Positions 18,159-28,038 of a stretch of 64,000 bases of DNA are shown here, piece after piece (the first letter of the stretch is position 1; every line of letters starts with the position of its first letter). The notes beneath the pieces were generated by a model. The model had not been told where the DNA came from. It searched no databases and worked only from the letters and a program-made list of their open reading frames with translations. This DNA is from JASSUD01 sp031963445 (lineage in GTDB: Bacteria; Pseudomonadota; Gammaproteobacteria; Burkholderiales; Burkholderiaceae): the NCBI GenBank assembly GCA_031963445.1, contig JASSUH010000001.1, positions 620,001-684,000 on the forward strand. Reading direction: 5' to 3'. The translations under genes and the position numbers were made by a program.

Positions 18159-18207
18159 TGTTGGGGTTCCGTATTGAATTAAACCCTTCACCCCAACCTA
18201 CGAAAAT
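18159..18207. repeat. family B repeat, partial copy between mraY and murD
   Basis: CATGTTGGGGTTCCGTATTG, then TCACCCCAACCTACGAAAAT: the two inner arms of family B with the variant interior seen at 8312 and 61436. The outer arms are missing. Confidence 0.75.
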
Positions 18208-18219
18208 GCTGAAGAAAAA

Positions 18220-19743
18220 ATGAAGATGTTTGGTGAGTTACGACAACCCTCTGTGCTGGTATTAGGTCTAGGCATTTCTGGTCTAGCGATGGTGCGTTGG
18301 TGCGCGCGTTATGGTTGTCGGGTGCGGGTTGCAGATACGCGAGAGACTCCTTCTCATTTATCGGCTTTGCAAGCGAGCGGAATACAGGCTGAATTTATTG
18401 CTGGGCCATTCACGCCAACACTTTTAGAAGATGAGGCAGGCGGGATTCAATTAATTGCAATTAGCCCGGGTTTATCACCGCTTGAGCCAGCGCTCGCGTC
18501 ATTACTTGCCGCAGCGCGCGCGCATGGTATTCCTGTATGGGGTGAATTGGAGTTTTTCGCGCAAGCGTTAAGCGCATTACGTACGGGGCAAGGCTATACA
18601 CCAGATGTTCTTGCCATCACTGGCACCAATGGCAAAACCACGACGACTGCGCTCACGGCTCTTCTATGCGAAGGTGCAGGTAAGCGCGTCACAGTGGCGG
18701 GCAATATTGGCCCCGCTATGTTGGATAAGCTGGCAGATGCACTTGAGGCGAATGATTTACCAGAAATTTGGGTCATCGAAGCGTCGAGCTTCCAGCTGGC
18801 TGCGACCACGACTTTTGCGCCAAGCGCTGCCGCTCTCTTAAATCTGTCATCAGATCATTTGGATTGGCATCGTGACTTTGCTGAGTACGCGGCTGCCAAA
18901 GGAAATATTTTTGGCCCGGCTACCGTGCGTGTACTCAATCGTGACGATGCACAGGTTATGCAGCTTGCCTCGCAGCACCCAAGCGATGCGCGTTGCTTAA
19001 CTTTTGGCAGCGATGCACCCCAGCACGGTGCAGATTATGGGTTACTGCAAGAAAACGGCATAGCTTGGCTCACGCTTGCCGAAGAAAGCTCAACTGCGCA
19101 GGAAGAAGCAACTGGACGCCGCGCGCGCGCGCAACAAATCCAGCCTAGCGCCTTTGTATACAAACGGCTAATGCCAGCTGATGCGTTGCGTATTCGTGGG
19201 CGGCATAACGCAATGAATGCATTAGCCGCGCTTGCTTTATGCCAAGCGATTCATTTGCCGCTGGCTAAATTACTGCATAGCTTGCGTGAGTATCGCGGTG
19301 AGCCACATCGTTTTGAATTTGTCGCGTCTTTAGACGGCGTCGATTTTATTGATGACAGCAAGGGCACCAATGTAGGCGCTACATTGGCCGCTCTTAACAG
19401 TCTGTCGCAACGGGCGGTATTAATTTTAGGTGGTGATGGAAAAGGGCAAGACTTTACGCCGTTGATCGAACCGATTGGGCGTACCTGCCAAGCGGTAGTT
19501 TTGCTCGGTCGAGATGCTCCGCTTTTGCACAATACCCTTGCTGCAAGCGGAGTCGCACTGCATCAACAAGAAACGCTAGAAGACGCAACACGCTTAGCGG
19601 CTACTTTAGCGAAAGTCGGAGAAGTGGTTTTATTGTCGCCTGCTTGCGCAAGCTTAGACATGTTTCGTAATTATGAACATCGTGCCGAAGTGTTTCGGAG
19701 TATGGTTGAAGAATTAGTGCAAACCTCTGGAATGACGCTATGA
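18220..19743 (+). CDS. murD: UDP-MurNAc-L-alanine--D-glutamate ligase MurD
   Basis: Second amino-acid ligase of the Mur pathway. The 507-residue product starts with a Rossmann-like VLVLGLGISGLAMVRW segment, then the P-loop AITGTNGKTTTTAL, the SSDHLDWH region and FIDDSKGTNVGATLAAL. The C-terminal domain ends with LLSPACASLDMFRNYEHRAEVF, a MurD hallmark. It is longer than the ~440-residue E. coli enzyme, chiefly through a loop near residues 265-310. The start codon sits just after a family B fragment. It overlaps ftsW by 4 nt. Confidence 0.96.
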   Translation: MKMFGELRQPSVLVLGLGISGLAMVRWCARYGCRVRVADTRETPSHLSALQASGIQAEFIAGPFTPTLLEDEAGGIQLIAISPGLSPLEPALASLLAAARAHGIPVWGELEFFAQALSALRTGQGYTPDVLAITGTNGKTTTTALTALLCEGAGKRVTVAGNIGPAMLDKLADALEANDLPEIWVIEASSFQLAATTTFAPSAAALLNLSSDHLDWHRDFAEYAAAKGNIFGPATVRVLNRDDAQVMQLASQHPSDARCLTFGSDAPQHGADYGLLQENGIAWLTLAEESSTAQEEATGRRARAQQIQPSAFVYKRLMPADALRIRGRHNAMNALAALALCQAIHLPLAKLLHSLREYRGEPHRFEFVASLDGVDFIDDSKGTNVGATLAALNSLSQRAVLILGGDGKGQDFTPLIEPIGRTCQAVVLLGRDAPLLHNTLAASGVALHQQETLEDATRLAATLAKVGEVVLLSPACASLDMFRNYEHRAEVFRSMVEELVQTSGMTL

Positions 19744-20999
19744 ATTGGCTGAAGCAATGCATGCAGCTCCTCTCTTTTCGCTCTTATGCTGTGTCTCAAT
19801 CAGCATTAGGCGGTGCTGCGTGGCAAAGCAATAGTAGTCGCACATCTCAGTCTGGGCGCTCACGGCTTGCTGAATGCGACTATGCATTGCTGTGGGCTGG
19901 CATTGCGTTACTTGGCATTGGCATAACCATGGTCTATTCAGCGTCGATTGCGATGCCTGATTCGCCAAAGTATGCGTTGTATCAGCACGATCATTTCTTA
20001 ATGCGTCACCTTGTGTCATTAACGATTGGTACCGTGGCAGCCGGTTGTGCGTTTTGTGTGCCGCTTAAACTGTGGGACCGCTTAGCGCCGAAATTTTTTC
20101 TGTTCGCACTCGTGCTGCTAGTGGCGGTGTTAATTCCGCATATTGGCAAAGGCGTGAATGGAGCGCGGCGTTGGATTTCATTTGGTTTCATTAATTTGCA
20201 GCCTTCCGAAGTTATGAAGCTGGCCGTGACTGTCTATGCAGCTAACTATGTGGTGCGTAAGCAAGAATTTATGTCGAGTTTACGCTTAGGCTTTTTGCCG
20301 ATGACGATTGCCGTCAGTTGCGTAGGTGCGTTGCTTCTGCTTGAACCGGATATGGGCGCTTTCATGGTGATTGCGTTGATTGCGATGGGACTGCTGTTCC
20401 TCGGCGGTGTCAACGGCAAATTATTCGCCAGCCTCGTGTTAACTGGCATTACCACATTTAGTTTGCTGATCTGGCTCTCGCCGTGGCGGCGCGCCAGAAT
20501 TTTTGCTTACCTGAATCCATGGGATGAGCGCTATGCACAAGGCAAAGCGTATCAGCTGACCCATTCGTTGATTGCGTTTGGCCGAGGCGAATGGTTTGGT
20601 GTGGGCTTAGGTGAGAGCGTTGAAAAATTGCACTATCTGCCAGAAGCGCACACCGATTTTATCCTCGCGGTAATTGGTGAAGAGCTAGGGTTTGTCGGTG
20701 TGCTAGCCGTGATTCTGTTGTTTTATTGGATTGTGCGACGGGCGTTTGAAATTGGCCGCCAAGCGTTAGCGCTGGACCGAGCGTTTGCCGGACTGGTGGC
20801 AAAAGGCATCGGTTTATGGATCAGTGCGCAAGCTTTAATCAATATGGGAGTTAACTTGGGTTTATTACCTACCAAAGGACTCACCTTGCCTTTCGTTAGT
20901 TATGGCGGCTCTGGCATGTTAATTAACTGCATTGGATTTGCGTTGTTATTGCGTGTGGACTACGAAAATCGTGTGCTCATGCGAGGAGGCAAAGTATGA
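19740..20999 (+). CDS. ftsW: septal peptidoglycan glycosyltransferase FtsW
   Basis: SEDS-family lipid II polymerase of the divisome, partner of FtsI. The 419-residue protein has a ~55-residue polar cytoplasmic N-terminus and about ten transmembrane helices. Family motifs include NGARRWI, LQPSEVMKLA, LLEPDMGA, AHTDFILAVIGEELGF and the C-terminal LPFVSYGGSG. Start ATG 19740 overlaps the murD stop; its own stop overlaps the murG start (ATGA). Confidence 0.96.
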   Translation: MNWLKQCMQLLSFRSYAVSQSALGGAAWQSNSSRTSQSGRSRLAECDYALLWAGIALLGIGITMVYSASIAMPDSPKYALYQHDHFLMRHLVSLTIGTVAAGCAFCVPLKLWDRLAPKFFLFALVLLVAVLIPHIGKGVNGARRWISFGFINLQPSEVMKLAVTVYAANYVVRKQEFMSSLRLGFLPMTIAVSCVGALLLLEPDMGAFMVIALIAMGLLFLGGVNGKLFASLVLTGITTFSLLIWLSPWRRARIFAYLNPWDERYAQGKAYQLTHSLIAFGRGEWFGVGLGESVEKLHYLPEAHTDFILAVIGEELGFVGVLAVILLFYWIVRRAFEIGRQALALDRAFAGLVAKGIGLWISAQALINMGVNLGLLPTKGLTLPFVSYGGSGMLINCIGFALLLRVDYENRVLMRGGKV

Positions 21000-22171
21000 A
21001 GCACAACGTGAACCAGCAACCTACGCTGATGATCGTGGCCGGTGGCACAGGTGGGCATGTTTTCCCTGGTCTGGCTGTCGCACGTCAAATGCAAGCGCGT
21101 GGCTGGCGTGTGGTGTGGCTTGGAAATCGTGCTGGCATGGAAGCGACGTTGGTGCCAAAACACGGCATTGCAATGGAATTTATTCAATTTGGTGGAGTGC
21201 GCGGCAAAGGCTGGCTCACTAAATTGAAATTGCCCTTTAATTTAATGCGTGCTGGCTGGCAAAGCTTGTTAGCGCTTGCGCGGATCAAACCCGATGTGAT
21301 GCTAGGGATGGGCGGTTATCTGACGGTACCAGCGGGAATGGCAGCGATGCTGAGAGGGTGTCCACTGGTGCTGCATGAACAAAATTCGATTGCAGGGCTA
21401 GCCAATCGCGTGGTCTCGACCATAGCACGCCAGACTCTTGTGGCTTTTCCTGGTGCTATGCCAGAGGCGATTTATACGGGCAATCCAATTCGGCAAGAAT
21501 TTGCAGCGCTAGCGCCACCGCAACAGCGTTATGCACAACGGCAAGGGCCGCTACGACTGCTAGTGTTGGGAGGCAGTTTAGGTGCTGCTGCATTAAACGA
21601 ACTCGTGCCGCAGGCGTTGGCTATGTTGCCTGCTGCGCAATGCCCACATGTAACACATCAAGCTGGTGCGAAGCATCTGGCCCAACTGCAAGTGCACTAC
21701 CGGGATGCAGGCTTAAGCGTCGTAAAGCAAGCATCAGACGAGGTAGCAGGTCAGACAACAAACGATGAAGCGCAGATAGAGCTAATTCCATTTATCGATG
21801 ATATGGCGCTAGCTTATGCGCAAGCTGACCTGGTAATCAGTCGCGCAGGGGCAATGAGTGTGTCTGAAATCGCTGCCGCAGGGGTTGCGGCTGTGTTAGT
21901 GCCTCTCCCGCATGCGGTCGATGATCATCAAACAACGAATGCTGAGTTTCTCGTTAAACATGAGGCCGCAATCATCATCCAACAAGCCGACTTAACTGCC
22001 GAGAAATTAGCGAATTGGTTGCAGCAGCAAACTCGGCAAACACTATTAGAGATGGCTCAACGCGCACGCGCTCAAGCTTTGCCAGATGCAGCTGAGCGTG
22101 TCGCCGAAATTTGTGCGAGCCTGGCTAAAAACAAGCCAAGCTCCAAGGAAAAATATGAAACATGTCGTTAA
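20996..22171 (+). CDS. murG: lipid II-forming GlcNAc transferase MurG
   Basis: Peripheral membrane GT-B glycosyltransferase that converts lipid I to lipid II. The 391-residue product carries the glycine-rich loop AGGTGGHVFPGLA, HEQNSIAGLANR, the mid-protein LLVLGGSLGA and the UDP-GlcNAc site SRAGAMSVSEIAAAG. Length is slightly above the E. coli protein (355), with a short insert before ELIPFIDDM. Translation is coupled to ftsW by ATGA, and its end overlaps the murC start by 17 nt. Confidence 0.97.
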   Translation: MKHNVNQQPTLMIVAGGTGGHVFPGLAVARQMQARGWRVVWLGNRAGMEATLVPKHGIAMEFIQFGGVRGKGWLTKLKLPFNLMRAGWQSLLALARIKPDVMLGMGGYLTVPAGMAAMLRGCPLVLHEQNSIAGLANRVVSTIARQTLVAFPGAMPEAIYTGNPIRQEFAALAPPQQRYAQRQGPLRLLVLGGSLGAAALNELVPQALAMLPAAQCPHVTHQAGAKHLAQLQVHYRDAGLSVVKQASDEVAGQTTNDEAQIELIPFIDDMALAYAQADLVISRAGAMSVSEIAAAGVAAVLVPLPHAVDDHQTTNAEFLVKHEAAIIIQQADLTAEKLANWLQQQTRQTLLEMAQRARAQALPDAAERVAEICASLAKNKPSSKEKYETCR

Positions 22172-23594
22172 AAATATTCACTTCGTTGGCATAGGCGGGG
22201 TAGGCATGAGCGGCATAGCCGAGGTGCTGTTAAACCTTGGCTATTCTGTCAGCGGCTCTGATGTTAACGCTAGCTTAGTGACTGAGCGTTTGGCAGCGCT
22301 GGGCGCGCGCATTATGTTGGGCCACGCTGCCGCTAATATTGAAGGAGCGAATGCCGTCGTCGTATCCACTGCGATTAGCGCGGATAACCCAGAACTGCTA
22401 GCCGCACGCGGGCGCAATATTCCTGTCGTGCCACGTGCGCTGATGCTGGCTGAGTTAATGCGTTTAAAACAAGGTATCGCGATTGCCGGCACCCACGGTA
22501 AAACCACGACTACCAGTTTAGTCGCAAGCGTGCTCGCCGAAGGCGGCTTAGACCCTACTTTTGTGATTGGTGGGCGCCTCAATAGCGCGGGCGCGAATGC
22601 TCGGCTTGGCACCGGTGATTTTATTGTGGCTGAGGCGGACGAATCAGATGGCTCATTTCTTAATCTGTTCCCAGTCATCGAAGTCATTACCAATATCGAT
22701 ACGGATCACATGTCCACTTATGGGCATGACTTCGCAAAATTAAAACAAGCATTTATCGAATTTACGCAGCGCTTACCGTTTTACGGCATTGCTGTGCTGT
22801 GTGTCGATGATCCGCATGTGCGTGAAATTTTGCCGTTTGTCTCCAAGCCTGTGGTTCTGTACGGATTATCGGAGCAGGCACAGGTGCGTGCCGTGAATGT
22901 TAAAGCGCAGCAAGGTCGGATGGCTTTCACGGTACTACGCGAAGATGCGCCACCGCTTGATATCGAGTTGAATTTACCCGGTGTACACAATGTACAAAAT
23001 GCCTTGGCAGCGATTGCGATTGCGACTGAATTAGAGGTGAGCGATCAAGCCATTCAAGTCGCACTCACTAAATTTACTGGTGTTGGGCGACGTTTTCAGC
23101 GTTATGGCGAGATCGCGTGTCATGGCGGTCGCTATACGTTAATTGACGATTACGCCCATCACCCAACTGAAATGGCCGCGACGATAGCGGCAGCCCGCGC
23201 TGCTTTTGTTGGGCGGCGCCTGGTGCTGGTGTTCCAGCCACATCGCTTTACACGCACCCGTGATTGTTTTGAAGATTTTGTCAAAGTGCTGTCAACCGTC
23301 GACGTACTGGTATTAACCGAGGTTTATAGCGCGGGTGAAACACGCATTGTCGCCGCAGATGGACGTGCCCTCGCGCGAGCGGTGCGGATTGCGGGCAAAG
23401 TCGAGCCTATCTTTGCTGAAACGATTGATGAAGTGCCCCCCACACTGGCTACCTTGCTGCGCGCTGGCGATGTCGTGATCACCATGGGAGCGGGTTCAAT
23501 TAGCGGCGTGCCAGTCCGTTTGCAGAAGGCGCAAGAGAAGCAATGCGTCGTTTTACCTATAAGAAAACTAAACGTAGTACAGGAGTGTGAATGA
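22155..23594 (+). CDS. murC: UDP-N-acetylmuramate--L-alanine ligase MurC
   Basis: First amino-acid ligase of peptidoglycan precursor synthesis. The 479-residue protein begins MKHVVKNIHFVGIGGVGMSG (nucleotide-binding N-domain), then GTHGKTTTTSLVA, EADESDGSFL, DDYAHHPTE and FQPHRFTRT, all MurC-specific. I chose ATG 22155 with an AAGGA site upstream; an in-frame ATG at 22086 would add 23 residues inside murG. It ends overlapping ddlB by 4 nt. Confidence 0.97.
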   Translation: MKHVVKNIHFVGIGGVGMSGIAEVLLNLGYSVSGSDVNASLVTERLAALGARIMLGHAAANIEGANAVVVSTAISADNPELLAARGRNIPVVPRALMLAELMRLKQGIAIAGTHGKTTTTSLVASVLAEGGLDPTFVIGGRLNSAGANARLGTGDFIVAEADESDGSFLNLFPVIEVITNIDTDHMSTYGHDFAKLKQAFIEFTQRLPFYGIAVLCVDDPHVREILPFVSKPVVLYGLSEQAQVRAVNVKAQQGRMAFTVLREDAPPLDIELNLPGVHNVQNALAAIAIATELEVSDQAIQVALTKFTGVGRRFQRYGEIACHGGRYTLIDDYAHHPTEMAATIAAARAAFVGRRLVLVFQPHRFTRTRDCFEDFVKVLSTVDVLVLTEVYSAGETRIVAADGRALARAVRIAGKVEPIFAETIDEVPPTLATLLRAGDVVITMGAGSISGVPVRLQKAQEKQCVVLPIRKLNVVQECE

Positions 23595-24529
23595 AAAAAG
23601 TCGATCCGCAGGCGTTTGGCAAAGTTGCTGTGCTATTAGGAGGCACGTCTGCCGAGCGGGAAGTGTCGTTGCAGTCTGGCGCGCTTGTGTTAGCCGCGTT
23701 GCGCGCACGCGGGGTTGATGCTTTTGCTTTTGATCCCTCTGAGCGCTCAATTTTCGCGCTCAAGGAAGAGGGCGTTGAACGGGTATTTAACGCAATGCAT
23801 GGTGGCTATGGCGAGAATGGTGCGCTGCAAGGCGCGCTTGACCTACTCGGCATTCGCTACCCGGGTGCTGGCGTATTGGGCTCTGCACTGTGCATGGACA
23901 AAGTGCGCAGCAAGTTAATTTGGCAGCAAACTGGCATTCCTACGCCAGCGTTTGAAGTGGTCATGCGCGCTGATGATTATGCGGCGCGTGCTAGCGAAAT
24001 CGTTGCGAAACTCGGCTTCCCCTTGTTTGTTAAACCAGCCAGCGAAGGTTCAAGCGTTGCTACCGCGCGTGTTACGTCGCCAACCTCGCTCACGGCAGCC
24101 ATTGCTGAAGCAGCACGCTATGACAGCGCAGTGTTAGTTGAACAAAGTATCGAGGGTGGTAGCGAATACACGTTAGCGCTGGTTAATGGATTAGATCTAC
24201 CCATCATTCGGATTGTGCCGGCCGGAGAGTTCTATGACTATCACGCGAAATATATAGCTGATGACACACAGTATTTCATTCCGTGCGGTTTGCCAGCAAG
24301 CGAAGAGCAGCAGATCAAGGCGCTTGCAGCACAGGCTGCAGCAGCACTTGGCGGTAATGGTTGGGGACGTATCGATTTTATGACCGATGCGCAGGGTCAC
24401 GTGTATTTCCTGGAAATTAATACAGTACCTGGCATGACCACGCATTCGCTAGTACCTAAGGCGGCGCAAGCAATGGGCGTGGATTATGAAAGCTTGATCA
24501 TGCATGCACTTTCATTGACGTTGAACTAA
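23591..24529 (+). CDS. ddlB: D-alanine--D-alanine ligase
   Basis: ATP-grasp enzyme that makes the D-Ala-D-Ala dipeptide used by MurF. The 312-residue product has GKVAVLLGGTSAEREVSLQSG at the N-terminus, MHGGYGENGALQG, the Gly-rich KPASEGSSV loop, VEQSIEGGSEYTL and the Mg-binding FLEINTVPGMT. Length equals the typical DdlB. The location between murC and ftsQ identifies it as the dcw copy (ddlB). It stops 4 nt before ftsQ. Confidence 0.97.
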   Translation: MKKVDPQAFGKVAVLLGGTSAEREVSLQSGALVLAALRARGVDAFAFDPSERSIFALKEEGVERVFNAMHGGYGENGALQGALDLLGIRYPGAGVLGSALCMDKVRSKLIWQQTGIPTPAFEVVMRADDYAARASEIVAKLGFPLFVKPASEGSSVATARVTSPTSLTAAIAEAARYDSAVLVEQSIEGGSEYTLALVNGLDLPIIRIVPAGEFYDYHAKYIADDTQYFIPCGLPASEEQQIKALAAQAAAALGGNGWGRIDFMTDAQGHVYFLEINTVPGMTTHSLVPKAAQAMGVDYESLIMHALSLTLN

Positions 24530-24533
24530 ATGT

Positions 24534-25265
24534 ATGTGGAATGACACGCGCCAACTCAATCTGCTAGCCAATGCACTGTATAGCTTGCTCGCCTTAGCTT
24601 TATTCGCAGCGGCAGGTTATTGGTTAGTGCAACAACCCAAATTTACTTTGCGGGTGATTAAGGTCGGCGGCGAACTGGAACACATCAATATGCCTACGGT
24701 ACGCGCAGCATTGATGGGGCAGGTACAAGGCAATTTTTTTACGGTCGATCTTGAAACTGTGCGTGCTGCCGCCGAGTCCATGCCGTGGGTGCGGCAAGCC
24801 AGTGTGCAGCGGGTGTGGCCGGATCAGTTGGCGATCACGCTGCAAGAGTACAAAGCCTTAGGTTTGTGGGGCAGTGATCAGCTAGTGAGTGAAGCAGGCG
24901 AGTTATTCACAGCGAATCCAGCAGAAGCCGTTGAGGGGTTGCCGCTGTTAAATGGGCCAGCGGGTAGCGAAAAAAAAGTGGTGGAGCGTTATCGAGAATT
25001 TAAGCGTTGGCTAGCCCCACTGGGCGTTACGCTACGCGCGGTGAACTTATCAGCCCGTTATGCATGGCAGGTTCAGTTATCGAACGGGATACGTATTGAA
25101 CTAGGCCGTGACCGAGCAGAAGACCCAGTTGAAGCACGTTGCCAGCGTTTGATAGCGGCCTGGCCAGAAGTCACAAAGCAATGGGGTAATGAGATTGAAT
25201 ATGTTGATTTACGTTATCCAAATGGTTTTGCCATTCACACAGCAGGGATGAGCTTTGTGGAATAG
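24534..25265 (+). CDS. ftsQ: cell division protein FtsQ
   Basis: Bitopic divisome protein that nucleates the FtsQLB complex. The 243-residue product has one membrane segment (about residues 12-30), a POTRA domain (FTLRVIKVGGELEHIN, then a helix ending in WVRQASVQRVWPDQLAITLQEY) and the beta domain. The context is unambiguous, between ddlB and ftsA. ATG 24534 has little Shine-Dalgarno, so coupling to ddlB is likely. Confidence 0.94.
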   Translation: MWNDTRQLNLLANALYSLLALALFAAAGYWLVQQPKFTLRVIKVGGELEHINMPTVRAALMGQVQGNFFTVDLETVRAAAESMPWVRQASVQRVWPDQLAITLQEYKALGLWGSDQLVSEAGELFTANPAEAVEGLPLLNGPAGSEKKVVERYREFKRWLAPLGVTLRAVNLSARYAWQVQLSNGIRIELGRDRAEDPVEARCQRLIAAWPEVTKQWGNEIEYVDLRYPNGFAIHTAGMSFVE

Positions 25266-25284
25266 GCAAGTAATAAAGCAAACC

Positions 25285-25308
25285 CCCAGGAAGGCCCTAA
25301 ACAGGTTC
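25285..25308. repeat. solitary half-arm of family A between ftsQ and ftsA
   Basis: CAGGAAGGCCCTAAACAGGT followed by TCCG matches the right arm of family A (AGGAAAGCCCTAAACAGGTT). No partner arm is nearby, so it looks like a decayed copy in the 76-bp ftsQ-ftsA gap. Confidence 0.5.
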
Positions 25309-25341
25309 CGAAAAATTGAGTTCTGATTACTGATTGAAAGC

Positions 25342-26574
25342 ATGAGACAAGATTACAAAGATTTGCTAGTAGCCCTTGATATCGGTACCTCGAAGGTGGC
25401 CGTGATAGTGGCCGCGGTAACAGATGGTGGAGGTTATGAAGTCATTGGCCTGGGGCAGAGCGAATCAAAAGGGTTGAAAAAAGGCGTCGTAGTCAATATC
25501 GAGGCGACCGTGCAATCGATTCAACGCGCGCTTGAAGAAGCCGAATTAATGGCTGATTGCAAAATCACGAATGTATTCGCCAGTATTGCCGGTAGCCATA
25601 TCCGCAGTCTTAACTCAAGTGGCATGGTGGCCATTAAAGATAAGGAAGTGACGCAGGCTGATGTGATGCGCGTGATTGAAACAGCGAAAGCCATCAACAT
25701 CCCTAATGATCAGCAAACACTGCATGTTTTACCGCAGGAATTCATCATCGATGGGCAAGACGATGTGCGCGAACCCGTTGGCATGAGCGGCATTCGCTTG
25801 GAGGTCAAAGTTCATATTGTGACCGGAGCCGTATCAGCTGCGCAAAACATCATTAAATGCGTGCGTCGTTGCGGGCTTGAAGTGAACACCTTAACTGCGC
25901 AGCCGCTAGCCTCTAGCCTGGCCGTATTGACCGAAGACGAAAAGCAATTAGGCGTAGTGCTGGTCGATATTGGCGGTGGCACGACCGATGTCGCTATTTT
26001 TAGCTCAGGCGCAATTCGTCACACAGCGGTGATTCCTGTGGCCGGCAATCATATTACGAACGACATTGCGATGGCGCTGCGCACACCGACTGCAGATGCT
26101 GAAGATATCAAGCTTAGACACGGCGTTGCGAAGCAAGACGACGAAGCGTTGAAAGAGATGATTGATGTACCCGGTTTGGGTGAGCGCGGCCCACGCCGTT
26201 TATCGCGCCAAGCGCTAGCAGCCGTGATCGAGCCACGCGTCGAAGAACTCTTTGCGTTGGTGCAGCAGGTGGTATGGGAGTCTGGTTATGAAGAGTTACT
26301 GTCTTCCGGTGTTGTATTGACAGGCGGAGCGGCAGTGATGCCAGGCATGATCGAATTAGGCGAGAGTGTTTTTCTTAAACCAGTGCGCATTGGTATACCT
26401 GAATACACCGGCGGTTTAGCAGATGTAGTACGTAACCCACATTATTCAACAGCGATGGGACTGCTGTTAGAGGCTCATTCGCAGCGGCGGCAGCAACGTC
26501 AATTTGCTGCGCACACGGGGTCACTGAGCTTGATGTGGGCGCGTGTGAAAGATTGGTTTGTTAGAAGTTTTTAA
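25342..26574 (+). CDS. ftsA: cell division protein FtsA
   Basis: Actin-like ATPase that tethers FtsZ to the membrane and recruits late divisome proteins. The 410-residue product has the phosphate-1 motif VALDIGTSKVAVIV, the 1C domain (FASIAGSHIRSLNSSG), phosphate-2 VLVDIGGGTTDVAIF and the adenosine motif LTGGAAVMPG. The C-terminus is a membrane-targeting amphipathic helix (LMWARVKDWFVRSF). It lies 99 bp upstream of ftsZ. Confidence 0.97.
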   Translation: MRQDYKDLLVALDIGTSKVAVIVAAVTDGGGYEVIGLGQSESKGLKKGVVVNIEATVQSIQRALEEAELMADCKITNVFASIAGSHIRSLNSSGMVAIKDKEVTQADVMRVIETAKAINIPNDQQTLHVLPQEFIIDGQDDVREPVGMSGIRLEVKVHIVTGAVSAAQNIIKCVRRCGLEVNTLTAQPLASSLAVLTEDEKQLGVVLVDIGGGTTDVAIFSSGAIRHTAVIPVAGNHITNDIAMALRTPTADAEDIKLRHGVAKQDDEALKEMIDVPGLGERGPRRLSRQALAAVIEPRVEELFALVQQVVWESGYEELLSSGVVLTGGAAVMPGMIELGESVFLKPVRIGIPEYTGGLADVVRNPHYSTAMGLLLEAHSQRRQQRQFAAHTGSLSLMWARVKDWFVRSF

Positions 26575-26673
26575 TAAAACATTAGGGGCTGGCGGGGGCT
26601 GGCAGGGTGTAGTGGGAGAAATCTCACTTAATTATTAGTGACTCGGGGCGAGTCAAATTTACGGGAGCCACTT

Positions 26674-27849
26674 ATGGACTTCGAAATGCTGGACACAGAG
26701 AGCAGCGGCACCATTATTAAGGTGGTGGGTGTTGGCGGGGCTGGCGGCAATGCCGTACAGCACATGATTAACCGTGGTGTGCAAGGGGTTGAGTTCATTT
26801 GTATGAACACCGATGCACAGGCGCTCGCACGTTTGAGCGCAGCCACCACCATTCAGCTTGGTAAAACTGGCCTTGGGGCAGGTGCCAAGCCTGAAATGGG
26901 GAGCGCCGCCGCGGAAGAGGCACGCGAGCGGATTGTGAGTGCCTTAAGCGGCGCGAACATGGTATTCCTGACCGCAGGTTTAGGTGGCGGTACGGGCTCA
27001 GGCGCAGCGCCGGTCGTTGCGCAAATCGCACGCGAAATGGGCATTTTGACCGTTGGCGTGGTCTCCAAACCGTTTGATTTTGAAGGTGGTAAGCGTCGGC
27101 GTGTGGCTGAAACTGCGGCACAAGAGCTTGAAACGCATGTTGATTCATTAATCGTCGTCTTAAATGACAAACTTTTTGAAGTCATGGGTGCCGATGCTGA
27201 AATGGATAAATGCTTCCAATGTGCTGACGATGTATTACACAACGCAGTCGCTGGTATCGCTGAAATTATCAATGTCGAAGGGTTGATTAACGTCGACTTT
27301 GAAGACGTGAAAACAGTGATGAGCGAGCAGGGCAAGGCCATGATGGGTACGGCCACCGTGGCTGGCGTTGATCGTGCGCGTTTAGCCGCTGAGCAAGCTG
27401 TGGCAAGTCCGTTGTTGGAAGGCGTTGATCTTTCAGGCGCACGCGGCGTGTTGGTCAATATTACGGCGAGCCGTTCGTTACGCTTATCTGAAACCCGCGA
27501 AGTGATGAATACCATCAAAAGCTACGCGGCCGAAGATGCCATCGTTATTTTTGGTACGGTTTACGATGACGCAATGGGTGAGGCATTACGCGTGACAGTC
27601 GTGGCTACTGGCCTTAATCGTTCGAAGAAAAGCCAACCCGCGATGACACTTTTGAGAAAAACAGGTACCGATGATGAAGTGCTTGATCTAAAAGGTGACT
27701 ACCTTAACTCAAGTACAACAGACTATAGCGAACCTGCTGTGTGGCGCGATTTCCGTCAGCAACGCGACGTTAGCTCAAGACAAATCGAGGAAAAATTTAA
27801 GCAAAACGCTTTTGATGCACCGACTTTTTTACGCAAGCAAGCTGACTAA
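26674..27849 (+). CDS. ftsZ: cell division GTPase FtsZ
   Basis: Tubulin homologue forming the Z ring. The 391-residue protein shows VVGVGGAGGNAVQHM, the tubulin signature GGGTGSGAAPVVA (about residues 102-114), GKRRRVAE, and the catalytic T7 loop NVDFEDVKTVM. A C-terminal linker precedes the conserved peptide APTFLRKQAD that binds FtsA and ZipA-like partners. I chose ATG 26674 (ACGGGAG site); a GTG at 26638 would add 12 unsupported residues. Confidence 0.97.
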   Translation: MDFEMLDTESSGTIIKVVGVGGAGGNAVQHMINRGVQGVEFICMNTDAQALARLSAATTIQLGKTGLGAGAKPEMGSAAAEEARERIVSALSGANMVFLTAGLGGGTGSGAAPVVAQIAREMGILTVGVVSKPFDFEGGKRRRVAETAAQELETHVDSLIVVLNDKLFEVMGADAEMDKCFQCADDVLHNAVAGIAEIINVEGLINVDFEDVKTVMSEQGKAMMGTATVAGVDRARLAAEQAVASPLLEGVDLSGARGVLVNITASRSLRLSETREVMNTIKSYAAEDAIVIFGTVYDDAMGEALRVTVVATGLNRSKKSQPAMTLLRKTGTDDEVLDLKGDYLNSSTTDYSEPAVWRDFRQQRDVSSRQIEEKFKQNAFDAPTFLRKQAD

Positions 27850-28038
27850 TGTGTAATAAATGAGCATTGAGTAAAGAAGCGTATGGCAAAATGCTGCATG
27901 CGATGAATTGAGCATAGCGATATGCCTAAACAACGATGCCATCTGCTCGCTGCTCAACCCTAAAGAAGGGGCCATCTTGCGGACTCTTCTTGAAGGTTTG
28001 GCTCATTGCTTTAAAAAGTCATTATTGGAAGTACAACC

